This document shows, in pieces, positions 32,340-40,459 of a stretch of 64,000 nt of DNA. The DNA is from Pacificimonas aurantium (lineage in GTDB: Bacteria; Pseudomonadota; Alphaproteobacteria; Sphingomonadales; Sphingomonadaceae), in NCBI RefSeq assembly GCF_020092905.1, contig NZ_JAGSGB010000001.1, positions 620,001 to 684,000 of the forward strand, in the 5' to 3' direction. The translations under genes were made by a program, and so were the position numbers. The notes below the pieces were generated by a model that saw nothing but the letters and a program-made list of their open reading frames with translations, was not told the DNA's origin and did not search any database. Positions within the stretch are counted from its first letter, which is position 1, and each line of letters starts with the position of its first letter.

Positions 32340-33944
32340 GTGCGCATTGTGAGCGCAGGTGAGGATCTGGGGCGGCCGGGCGGTCGCAGCGAGGACACGC
32401 GGGCGCTCGCCAAGGGGGGGCGAACGAACTTTTTCGGGTTCGTACTGCGTCTTTTGGCGCGCGTACCCTTTCTGATCATCGCCGGTCAGCTTTACGGCGC
32501 GGAGGCGCTGGGGCGCTTCGCCTATGCGGTCATGATTGTCGAACTGATGGCGGTGGTCGCCACGCTCGGCCTTCGCCGCGGCATCGCCGCCGAACTGGCG
32601 AAGGAACGGCGGCCGGCCGTGGAAACCATCGCCGACGCTCTGCTTCTCGGCATCACCCTGTCTCTCGCGGGCGCAATGGTCCTGATCGCCGTCCCCGAGC
32701 TACTGTTCCCCAATTCCAAGATCAGCGGCCTCGACAGGCTGTTTCCCCTGTCGGCCATTTTCTTTGTCGGCTCTGAGGTGCTGCTGGCGGCGCTTGCCTA
32801 TCGTCATAACGTGCAAGCCACCGTTACCGCGCGCGCTCTGGTGGAGCCTTGGACGATCACCATTGCAGCCGGTGCGATCGCCGCGATTCCCGACTGGCGT
32901 CCCGATGGACTGATCATCGCCTATGCGGTTTCCATGTTCGCGGCGTTCGTCGCCTCGCTGATCCCCGCGATTCGCATGTTCGGTCTGCCGCACGCCTGGA
33001 AGCCGCAGCTTCCCGAACTGTTTGCGATGACGAAGCAGAACTGGCCACTGGCGGGCGCCGATGCGGTCGACTGGGCCATGCGGCGCATCGACGTCATCAT
33101 TCTCGGCCAGTTCGCGGCCCCGGCCGTCGTCGGCGTCTACTATGTGGCGCAGCAATTCGCCTCGTTGCCGCAGAAGTTGAAGGTCACCTTCGATCCGATC
33201 CTCGCGCCGGTGGTGGCGCACGGCGTGCGAGCGAAAGATTTCCCCGGCGTGGCGGCGCAGCTGCGGCAGGTAGGCTTCTGGATCATTGCCGCCCAGCTTG
33301 GCATCGCGCTTGTTCTCGGCTTTACCGGTGACGCCTCGCTGGAGGTCATCGGCGGCGGCTTCGGCGCCGGGGCGGGCGTGCTCTTCCTGCTGCTTGCGGC
33401 CGAGGTCTTCTATGTCACCGCCGCCGTGACCGAAGGGGCGCTCGTCTACATGGCGCGGCACCGAAACCTGATCGCGTCGCTGGTCGCTCTCGGTGTGCAG
33501 ATCGCGCTCACCATTGCCTTCGTTGCAGGCTTCGACGTGGCCTTTCCGGGCGTCGGCGAAGACCGGCCGGTCCAGGGTATCGGTGCCGCCCTTGCCCTCG
33601 CCATTGCGGCCGCCCTGGCATCGATCATGAAAGTCATTCTGCTGCACCATCTGGTACGCGAGAAGGTCAGCGGCTGGCGGCCGGTCTTCCTGTCGGCAAC
33701 GCTCGTGACGGCCGCGGCCGGCTATGTGGTCATGACCTACCTGCCGGACTTCTGGCAGATCGTGGTCGGCCTGCCAGCCCTGATCATGGTCTATGGCAGC
33801 ATCATGTGGGTGTTCGGATTCAAGGGGCCGGACCGGCTGCTCTTCACACGCCTGTCGGAGGCCGAGGAGGCCTCGCCTCAGGCCGTTGGCGTGTCGTCCG
33901 CTTCGCCGTCGTCGGTTTCAGGCGGGTCCGGGTCGTCCTCGTGA
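32340..33944 (+). CDS. Polysaccharide/lipid flippase (Wzx/MurJ-like MOP superfamily)
   Basis: A 534-residue membrane protein with about 14 hydrophobic helices. The N-terminal GGRTNFFGFVLRLLARVPFLIIAGQLYGAEALGRFAYA fits oligosaccharide flippases, with the helix 7 region WAMRRIDVIILGQFAAPAVVGVYYVAQQFASLP conserved. It ends in a Ser/Gly-rich tail encoded by the region that overlaps DUF2948. The lipid-linked substrate is unknown. A second flippase occurs at 38899. Confidence 0.85.
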   Translation: MRIVSAGEDLGRPGGRSEDTRALAKGGRTNFFGFVLRLLARVPFLIIAGQLYGAEALGRFAYAVMIVELMAVVATLGLRRGIAAELAKERRPAVETIADALLLGITLSLAGAMVLIAVPELLFPNSKISGLDRLFPLSAIFFVGSEVLLAALAYRHNVQATVTARALVEPWTITIAAGAIAAIPDWRPDGLIIAYAVSMFAAFVASLIPAIRMFGLPHAWKPQLPELFAMTKQNWPLAGADAVDWAMRRIDVIILGQFAAPAVVGVYYVAQQFASLPQKLKVTFDPILAPVVAHGVRAKDFPGVAAQLRQVGFWIIAAQLGIALVLGFTGDASLEVIGGGFGAGAGVLFLLLAAEVFYVTAAVTEGALVYMARHRNLIASLVALGVQIALTIAFVAGFDVAFPGVGEDRPVQGIGAALALAIAAALASIMKVILLHHLVREKVSGWRPVFLSATLVTAAAGYVVMTYLPDFWQIVVGLPALIMVYGSIMWVFGFKGPDRLLFTRLSEAEEASPQAVGVSSASPSSVSGGSGSSS

Positions 33945-34324
33945 TCCGGACGGCCGTCCACCTCCCATGGCGCGCCGACATCTTCCAGCAGCAGATCGAT
34001 GGCCTCGACGCGGCAACGTATGGCGGTGCCGCCGGCGAAGACCAGTTCGACCAGGTCGTCGTCCGCATCGATATGAAGCAGATCCAGGACGGCCGCGCGA
34101 TTTTCGGGCCATGACCGGCGCTGCGCCTTCTCCACCCCGAGCAGGCGCAGCAGGCAATAGCCGCGGCGTGGCTCCTGCTCCTCCCAGCGAAAGCGGTTGA
34201 GAAGTAACGTGAGCGTGCGCCGCTTCGCATCATAGTGCGTATCACAGGCCCGCAGGAGCGAGTCCTGGGTCAGTGCGGCGATGGTATCGAGATCCTCGCG
34301 GTCGGCGGCTAGCAGGCTTGCCAT
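33878..34324 (-). CDS. DUF2948 family protein
   Basis: A 148-residue protein starting MASLLAADREDLDTIAALTQDSLLRACDTHYDAKRRTLTLLLNRFRWE, the DUF2948 pattern that lies beside murA in many alphaproteobacteria. The C-terminal 30 residues are strongly acidic (DHEDDPDPPETDDGEADD). ATG at 34324 is 7 bases after the murA stop, so it is co-transcribed with murA. The last 67 bases overlap the flippase gene antisense. Function unknown. Confidence 0.82.
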   Translation of the reverse strand: MASLLAADREDLDTIAALTQDSLLRACDTHYDAKRRTLTLLLNRFRWEEQEPRRGYCLLRLLGVEKAQRRSWPENRAAVLDLLHIDADDDLVELVFAGGTAIRCRVEAIDLLLEDVGAPWEVDGRPDHEDDPDPPETDDGEADDTPTA

Positions 34325-34331
34325 GGCTGGA

Positions 34332-35612
34332 TCAGTCTCCCGAAGCTCGCTGAATGTCCGCGCCGACCGCCGACAGTTTTTCTTCCAGCCGCTCATAACC
34401 GCGGTCGAGATGCTGGACGCGCAGCACTTCCGTCGTGCCTTCGGCGGCCAGGCCCGCGATGATCAGGCTCATCGACGCGCGCAGGTCGGTTGCCATGACA
34501 GCGGCGCCCTTGAGGCCGGAAACGCCGCGTACGGTGGCGGTGCGTCCCGAGACCTGGATATCCGCGCCCATGCGCTCGAGCTCGCCGACATGCATATAGC
34601 GGTTCTCGAAAATCGTTTCCGTGAGGACGCTGGAGCCGCGCGCCAGCGTCAGCATGGCCATCATCTGCGCCTGCATGTCGGTCGGGAAATCGGGATAGGG
34701 AGCCGTCGTGATGTCTACCGGTTCGATGGGGCCGTCGCGGGTCACCCGTAGCCCATCCTCGGTGGGCTCGAGGGTGACGCCCGCTGCGCGCAGCTTGTCC
34801 ACCACCGCTTCGAAATCCTCGATCGCTGCGCCCGCCAGTTCGACATCGCCCCCGGTAATCGCCGCGGCGCAGGCATAGCTGCCGGCCTCGATCCGGTCAG
34901 ACATAACCCGGTAGGTGTCGCCGTGCAGGGTGGGAACGCCCTTGATATGTATGGTGTCGGTTCCGGCGCCTTCGATCTTCGCGCCCATGCCGATCAGGCA
35001 GTTCGCCAGGTCGACGATCTCCGGCTCGCGCGCCGCGTTGACGATTTCCGAGTCTCCCTGCGCAAGCACCGCTGCCATCAGGGCGTTTTCGGTCGCCCCG
35101 ACCGAGACGAGTGGGAAGTCGATGCGGCCCCCCTTCAGACCATTCTTCGTCCTTGCGGTGACGAAGCTCTGGCCCACGTCGATCTCCGCGCCGAGCGCCT
35201 CCATCGCCTTCAGATGCAGGTCGATCGGGCGCGCGCCGATCTCGCAGCCGCCGGGGAGCGGCACTTTCGCCTCTCCCATACGCCCGAGCAGCGGCCCGAG
35301 GACGAGGATCGAAGCGCGCATCTTGCGCGTGATATCGGGCGGGGCAGTGGTGGATGTGATCCGCCCGGCCTTCAGCGTCATGACGCGTCCGAACACTTCG
35401 GGCCGCTTGCCCTCGATCTCGGTGGATGTACCAAGCTGGTTAACCAGATGGCCGAAAGTATCCACATCGGCGAGGCGTGGAAGGTTACGCAGGGTCAGCG
35501 GTTCTTCGGTCAGTAGCGCCGCCGGAATCAGCGTCAGGGCGGCGTTTTTCGCCCCGGAGATCTGCAGCCGGCCTTTCAGCGACTGCCCACCCCTTATGAC
35601 GATCTTGTCCAT
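34332..35612 (-). CDS. murA: UDP-N-acetylglucosamine 1-carboxyvinyltransferase MurA
   Basis: A 426-residue EPSP-synthase-fold enzyme for the first committed step of peptidoglycan synthesis, using PEP. The N-terminal [22 protein letters not shown] holds the conserved Lys22 and Asn23. Cys123 in [16 protein letters not shown] is the fosfomycin-sensitive active-site Cys, so resistance by the usual Cys-to-Asp change is absent. [13 protein letters not shown] and the C-terminal [13 protein letters not shown] are standard. Confidence 0.97.
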   Translation of the reverse strand: MDKIVIRGGQSLKGRLQISGAKNAALTLIPAALLTEEPLTLRNLPRLADVDTFGHLVNQLGTSTEIEGKRPEVFGRVMTLKAGRITSTTAPPDITRKMRASILVLGPLLGRMGEAKVPLPGGCEIGARPIDLHLKAMEALGAEIDVGQSFVTARTKNGLKGGRIDFPLVSVGATENALMAAVLAQGDSEIVNAAREPEIVDLANCLIGMGAKIEGAGTDTIHIKGVPTLHGDTYRVMSDRIEAGSYACAAAITGGDVELAGAAIEDFEAVVDKLRAAGVTLEPTEDGLRVTRDGPIEPVDITTAPYPDFPTDMQAQMMAMLTLARGSSVLTETIFENRYMHVGELERMGADIQVSGRTATVRGVSGLKGAAVMATDLRASMSLIIAGLAAEGTTEVLRVQHLDRGYERLEEKLSAVGADIQRASGD

Positions 35613-35647
35613 ATCTCGGGCGACCCCCTTCGTAACTGTTCGGCCGT

Positions 35648-36529
35648 TCAGCGCGCAGGGCGCGGTTTGCGTTCCTTGAAGCCTCCCAGAGAGAAGGCCG
35701 CAAGTCCGGCCCAGATAAACATGAACGCGGCGAGACGCACCGGGTCCATGGGCTCGCCGTACAGAAAGACCCCGAGCAGAAATACCAGGCTGGGAGCAAT
35801 ATACTGCAGGAACCCCAATGTGGAGAGAGCGAGCCGGCGCGCGGCGTGGCCGAACAGCGCCAGCGGAGTACACGTCACCACTCCGGCCAGCATCAGGATG
35901 GCGGGCAGGGGCCAGGGTTCACCGAGCAGGCCGGCAGGCTGCGACAGCAGCCAGAACAAGGCGATGGGGGCCAGCAGCGCGGTTTCGATGAACAGTCCGG
36001 TGAGCGCATCGACGGCAGCGCGGTTGCGGGCGAAGCTGTAAAGGGCGAAGGCCGCGGCGATCCCGAGGCTGACGAGGGGGACGCCGCCGGCGGCGACGGT
36101 CATCACGCCGATTCCTGTCAGCGCAAGGGCGATCGCCGTCTTCTGCCATCGGTTCAGCCGCTCTCCCAGCAGCGCAACGCCGAGCGCGGTATTGAAGAGC
36201 GGCTGGATGAAATAGCCGAGACTTGTATCGAGCACGCGGCCATCGAGCACCGACCAGGTATAGAGGTACCAGTTCGCGCCGATCATCGCGGCGGAAAAGC
36301 CCAGCCAGGCAAGGAGTTTCGGTTGCCTCAGCGCCTGCCTTAGCGCCGTCCAGCGGGAAAGCGCCGCGATCACGGCCAGGATCGTCAGGCTGGACCAGAA
36401 GATCCGGTGCGCGAGCACGTCCATGGCTGGCACGCCTTGGGCGAGTTTGATGTAAAGGGGCATCAGGCCCCACATGACATAGGCGCCGAGCCCGGCTCGC
36501 AGGCCGGCGCGCCGTTCGGCCTCGCGCAT
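35648..36529 (-). CDS. rarD: EamA-type transporter RarD
   Basis: A 293-residue protein of 10 membrane helices from the DMT superfamily. RarD-specific blocks are [27 protein letters not shown]-like [30 protein letters not shown] and [22 protein letters not shown]. RarD was named for chloramphenicol sensitivity; its natural substrate is not settled. The ATG at 36529 lies 2 bases after the dcd stop. Confidence 0.9.
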   Translation of the reverse strand: MREAERRAGLRAGLGAYVMWGLMPLYIKLAQGVPAMDVLAHRIFWSSLTILAVIAALSRWTALRQALRQPKLLAWLGFSAAMIGANWYLYTWSVLDGRVLDTSLGYFIQPLFNTALGVALLGERLNRWQKTAIALALTGIGVMTVAAGGVPLVSLGIAAAFALYSFARNRAAVDALTGLFIETALLAPIALFWLLSQPAGLLGEPWPLPAILMLAGVVTCTPLALFGHAARRLALSTLGFLQYIAPSLVFLLGVFLYGEPMDPVRLAAFMFIWAGLAAFSLGGFKERKPRPAR

Positions 36530-36531
36530 CG

Positions 36532-37086
36532 CTACAGTTTCGGAAGGGTCACCCCGCGCTGGCCCTGATATTTGCCGGCACGGTCCGCGTAGCTGGTCTC
36601 GCAGGGTTCGTTGCCCTGAAGGAACAGGAACTGGCACGCCCCCTCATTGGCGTAAACGCGCGCGGGCAGGGGGGTGGTGTTGGAAAATTCGAGCGTCACA
36701 TGCCCCTCCCAGCCCGGCTCGAGCGGCGTCACGTTCACGATGATGCCGCAGCGGGCGTAGGTCGATTTCCCGAGGCAGATGACCAGGACGTCACGGGGAA
36801 TACGGAAATACTCGACCGTGCGCGCCAGGGCGAAGCTGTTCGGGGGGATGATGCAGCAGTCCGTCTTGCGATCCACGAAGCTGTTCGACTGAAAATTCTT
36901 CGGGTCGACGACGGCGTTGTCGACATTGGTGAAGATCTTGAAGTCTTCCGCCACGCGCGCATCGTAACCATAGGAGCTGAGCCCGTAGGAAATTGTGCCT
37001 TCCCGGCGCTGCCCGTCCTCGAACGGTTCGATCATCCCTTCGGACCGCGCGCGCTCGCGAATCCACTTGTCCGACATTACCGCCAC
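36532..37086 (-). CDS. dcd: dCTP deaminase
   Basis: A 184-residue trimeric dCTP deaminase giving dUTP for thymidylate synthesis. The start [19 protein letters not shown], the [14 protein letters not shown] block, [43 protein letters not shown] (active site Glu and Arg) and QGQRGVTLP at the C-terminus are conserved. Start at 37086 (MAVMSDK); ATG three codons later is possible. It follows the UPF0262 gene by 4 bases. Confidence 0.96.
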   Translation of the reverse strand: MAVMSDKWIRERARSEGMIEPFEDGQRREGTISYGLSSYGYDARVAEDFKIFTNVDNAVVDPKNFQSNSFVDRKTDCCIIPPNSFALARTVEYFRIPRDVLVICLGKSTYARCGIIVNVTPLEPGWEGHVTLEFSNTTPLPARVYANEGACQFLFLQGNEPCETSYADRAGKYQGQRGVTLPKL

Positions 37087-37090
37087 GAAC

Positions 37091-37573
37091 TCATCCCTTG
37101 ATGTGAAGCACGCAGATCAGCGTGAATAGACGCCGGGCCGTATCGAAATCGACCTCGATCTTTTCGGCAAGCCGCTGCTGGAGCAGTTCCGCGGCATCGT
37201 TGTGAATGCCGCGCCTTGCCATGTCGATGGTCTCGATCTCGTGCGGCGCGCGCTCACGAATGGCCTGATAATAGCTTTCGCAGATCGCGAAATAGTCGCG
37301 GATCGTGCGCCGGAACGGCGAGAGCGGCACGATCACAGTATCGAGAACGTCTCCTGCCTCGGTCTTGACGTCGATGGCAAGGCGCCCCTCCTGCACATGC
37401 AGGAAAATGACATAGGGCCCCGGATAATCGGCCGCGGCCTCGGTCAGCACGCGAAACGAATTGCCTTCAAGCAGGTCGAAGATGGCCACGCGCCGTTCCT
37501 GCTCGATATCGGCATTCCGCCACAGGATCGTGCGGTCGTCGAGCGACACATCGGCAATGCGGTAATCGGCCAT
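37091..37573 (-). CDS. UPF0262 family protein
   Basis: A 160-residue protein: [83 protein letters not shown]. These match the alphaproteobacterial UPF0262 family of unknown function. ATG 37573 matches the family start; a longer frame upstream is not supported. It is co-directional with dcd, which follows after 4 bases. Confidence 0.87.
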   Translation of the reverse strand: MADYRIADVSLDDRTILWRNADIEQERRVAIFDLLEGNSFRVLTEAAADYPGPYVIFLHVQEGRLAIDVKTEAGDVLDTVIVPLSPFRRTIRDYFAICESYYQAIRERAPHEIETIDMARRGIHNDAAELLQQRLAEKIEVDFDTARRLFTLICVLHIKG

Positions 37574-37702
37574 CAGAAGCGGCCTTAGCAGCCGCAATTG
37601 GCAAATGGCAGGTGCATTGCACTCTGCCGGAAGAGGCGGGCGCAGCGTGCGCGGTTGCGCCCCCGCTGGACACGCCTGCCGGTCGCGGTAGACCCTTGCG
37701 TC

Positions 37703-38902
37703 ATGAAACGCCTGGCCCTTCGCGCCGCCCTCGCGCCGCTCCGTATCTCCCATCCGCCGGACGGCCGCGGGGCTGCGGCCATTTTCGCTCCCGCGAGCGG
37801 AGGCAGTCTTGGCGACCAGGCCATGGTCGACGCCACCGCCCGGAGAATTGCCGCGCGCGGTCTTGAGCCGATCGTCGTCCAGCAGGAAAACTGGGATCCG
37901 ATTCCCGTCAGGTCCAATGTCCTGCGCCTTGTCTCGGACGGCTTCGGCGCCGGCTTTGCCGCCTTCGCCTATCGCCTCGCCTCGCGTTGCCGGCATGCCA
38001 TCTTCATAGGAGCCGACGTGGCCGACGGGGTCTACGGGCCCGGCACGCCGCGCTGGTTTCTGCGCATGACGGACGCCCTGACGGCTGCGGGAGTGGACTG
38101 CCGGCTCGGCCCCTTCAGCGTATCAGAGACGCCCAATGAGCAGGTTCTTCGGGACTTCGCTGCGCGGGCTGCGCTGAAAATCTACGCGCGTGATCCGGTC
38201 TCGGCGCGCCGCTTCGAAAAGCATACCGGTCGCCGGCCCGATCTCGCCACCGATCTCGCCTTCGGCCTGGTTCCCGAACTGACGGCTTGCTGCGTGCCGG
38301 CGGCCGACTGGATCGCGGCGCGCGGTGCTGCGGGCGGCCGCGCCATCGGCGTGAACATCTCCACCCATGTGACGCGCCAGGGTCCCGGGAAGGTCGAAGC
38401 GGTGGCGGACGGGCTCGCCGCCTGGCTTCGCGACCATAAGGAAGACGGGCTTCTGCTGATGCACCATGACGTCAGAGGCGAGGGCGGCGGTGATCTGGCC
38501 TTGTCGCGCGATCTCGCCGCCCGCCTTGCCCCGGAGTTCGGGCAACGCATCGACCGCTTGCCGGAGACCGCCTCCGCCTGGGACGTCAAGGCACTGGCGG
38601 GCGATCTCGACTTTGTCTTTACCGGGCGCATGCACCTCGCCATCGCGGCGCTCGGCCGCGCGACGCCGGTCGCGGCGCTCGTCTATCAGGGAAAGTTCGA
38701 GGGACTGTTTCAGAATTTCGGACTGGACGCCGCGAAATTCTGTACCGATCTGCCCTCGATGACGGCCGAGCGCGTCACGTCGCTGTTTGCAGAGATGGCT
38801 GCGAGAGCGGACGATGTCCGCAGCCATGTCGAAGCGAGGCTGCCGGAAGTGGAGGCACTGTCCCTGTTACCGGTCAGGGAGATCGGCACAGCTCCGGCCT
38901 AG
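37703..38902 (+). CDS. Polysaccharide pyruvyl transferase family protein
   Basis: A 399-residue cytosolic protein. The glycosyltransferase-like start GAAAIFAPASGGSLGDQAMVDATARRI, the YARDPVSARRFEK block, DLATDLAFGLVPE, and the C-terminal FTGRMHLAIAALGRATPVAAL with a conserved Arg/His match polysaccharide pyruvyl transferases (CsaB/WcaK-like), which put ketal pyruvate on surface glycans. ATG 37703 was chosen; an upstream TTG would add basic, unlikely residues. Its last 4 bases overlap the convergent flippase. Confidence 0.82.
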   Translation: MKRLALRAALAPLRISHPPDGRGAAAIFAPASGGSLGDQAMVDATARRIAARGLEPIVVQQENWDPIPVRSNVLRLVSDGFGAGFAAFAYRLASRCRHAIFIGADVADGVYGPGTPRWFLRMTDALTAAGVDCRLGPFSVSETPNEQVLRDFAARAALKIYARDPVSARRFEKHTGRRPDLATDLAFGLVPELTACCVPAADWIAARGAAGGRAIGVNISTHVTRQGPGKVEAVADGLAAWLRDHKEDGLLLMHHDVRGEGGGDLALSRDLAARLAPEFGQRIDRLPETASAWDVKALAGDLDFVFTGRMHLAIAALGRATPVAALVYQGKFEGLFQNFGLDAAKFCTDLPSMTAERVTSLFAEMAARADDVRSHVEARLPEVEALSLLPVREIGTAPA

Positions 38903-40395
38903 ACCGCTCGCCGCCCCGATACCTTTCCGAGAAGCTGGGAGACGAGGCGGAGGATTTCCTGCTCGGCGCCCCGCGGCCGTCCGCAAGCCACCCAGAGGGC
39001 GAGATGCACGGCGACATAGATGACGGCGCCGCCTGCAGCGACGCCGAACAATTCGAACCACATGGCCTCCGGTGTCTCTACGGACCATCCGAAACGGCTG
39101 CGCCAGGCGAGCACGGCACCGGCCATTGCCGCGATGCCGATCAGCGTGCGCCAGACGGCGGCGAACTGGTCTGCGAGTTTCAGGCCGATCAGATAGCGCA
39201 CCATCGTCGCCGACAGGGCGATCATCATGAATCCGGAGAAAAGCCGCGCGGCGAGGAGTCCGGGCAGGCCCGCCAGGAAGAGCGCGCCCAGCGCCAGCGG
39301 AGCCCGCACAACGAAATTGATAAGGGTCCGGTAGAACAGGATCTTCGTTGCGCCGACCGTCATCGCGATGGGCTCGGAAGGCATAGTAAAGGCGCGCGCG
39401 GCGAAGAAGACGCCCAGCGTTTCGATGACGATGATCGCGCCAGACCATTTCTCGCCCATCAGGAGAAGGATGACGGGTTCCGCCACCAGCGCGAAGCCGA
39501 TGCCAAGCGGCATTGCAACGGCGAATACGACGCTCATCGACTGGAGGTAGACGCGCCGTAGCTGGTCGGCGCGGTCCTTCATGGTCGAAAAGGCGGGATA
39601 GAGCAGCGACGTGAGCGGGCGCGTGGCCTCCCGCACCGGCAAGGCGGCGAGGTCGTCGCCGACGACATATTGCCCGAGCGCGGACTGCCCCAGGATGCCG
39701 CCGATGAAGAACTGGTCGAGCCTGAAATTCAGCGTCGACAGCACCGTCCCTGCAGACAGCCAGCCCGTGAACCCCCAGATCGTGCGCCATTCCTTCAGGG
39801 TTGGCCGCGGCAGGTAGGGAAGGATTGCATAGCTCGCCACCAGAGAGGCGGCGCGCCCGGCGACCGTCCCGAGAACGAGTGCCCAGTAACTGCCGGTCAA
39901 CCAGGCAATGAGGATCGCAGCCACGACAGCGGCAAGTTTCTCGCTGATCTGCAGGACGAATTCCTGCCAGAATTGCAGCTTTCGCTGCAACGCGACCAGC
40001 GCGGGGTTGGCGAGTCCCGGCAGCAGCATCCCGCCTGCTATGACGAGGATCAGGGGGGCAAGGCGGGGATCGTCATAGACAAGGGCCATCGGCCAAGCCG
40101 CAATGGCGAGGCCGGCCGCAATCAAAAGCGAGCGTGCGAATGTCAGGGTAAAGGCCGTACCGAGATGGTCGTCGGTAACCTCGTCGAGCCGGACCAGAGC
40201 GGCCGTGGCCGACATCGTAAACAACGAAGAGAGAACGGCATTCACCGAGACGGCGATGGCCACCAGTCCGAAGTCGGCCGGTGTCAGCAGCCGCGCCAGG
40301 ACCAGCGTGCTGACGAGGCCGAGGAGATTGAAGCCCAGACGGGCTCCCATCAACCAGCCGGCGCCCCGCAGCAGCTTCGGCCGCATTGCAGCCAC
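38899..40395 (-). CDS. Oligosaccharide flippase (WzxC-like)
   Basis: A 498-residue membrane protein with about 12-14 helices. GARLGFNLLGLVSTLVLARLLTPADFGLVAIA is the typical start of Wzx flippases that carry undecaprenyl-linked repeat units, and RLDQFFIGGILGQSALGQYVVGDDLAALPVREATRPLTSLLYPAFS is the WzxC-type middle. With the neighbouring pyruvyltransferase-like gene it points to export of a pyruvylated surface polysaccharide. That is inference; no glycosyltransferase genes are visible here. Confidence 0.87.
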   Translation of the reverse strand: MAAMRPKLLRGAGWLMGARLGFNLLGLVSTLVLARLLTPADFGLVAIAVSVNAVLSSLFTMSATAALVRLDEVTDDHLGTAFTLTFARSLLIAAGLAIAAWPMALVYDDPRLAPLILVIAGGMLLPGLANPALVALQRKLQFWQEFVLQISEKLAAVVAAILIAWLTGSYWALVLGTVAGRAASLVASYAILPYLPRPTLKEWRTIWGFTGWLSAGTVLSTLNFRLDQFFIGGILGQSALGQYVVGDDLAALPVREATRPLTSLLYPAFSTMKDRADQLRRVYLQSMSVVFAVAMPLGIGFALVAEPVILLLMGEKWSGAIIVIETLGVFFAARAFTMPSEPIAMTVGATKILFYRTLINFVVRAPLALGALFLAGLPGLLAARLFSGFMMIALSATMVRYLIGLKLADQFAAVWRTLIGIAAMAGAVLAWRSRFGWSVETPEAMWFELFGVAAGGAVIYVAVHLALWVACGRPRGAEQEILRLVSQLLGKVSGRRAV

Positions 40396-40421
40396 CGATA
40401 TCGTCCCCCTGACATCATGAC

Positions 40422-40449
40422 CGCGATCCGCGCGGCGGCGCGGATCGCG
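40422..40449. terminator. Strong hairpin between flippase and RTX protease genes
   Basis: CGCGATCCGCGC (40422-40433) and GCGCGGATCGCG (40438-40449), a perfect 12-bp stem with loop GGCG. It lies just past the protease stop and upstream of the flippase start (both minus strand). There is no T tract, so it is more likely an mRNA end protector or a Rho-assisted terminator. Confidence 0.55.
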
Positions 40450-40459
40450 TCAGCGATGC

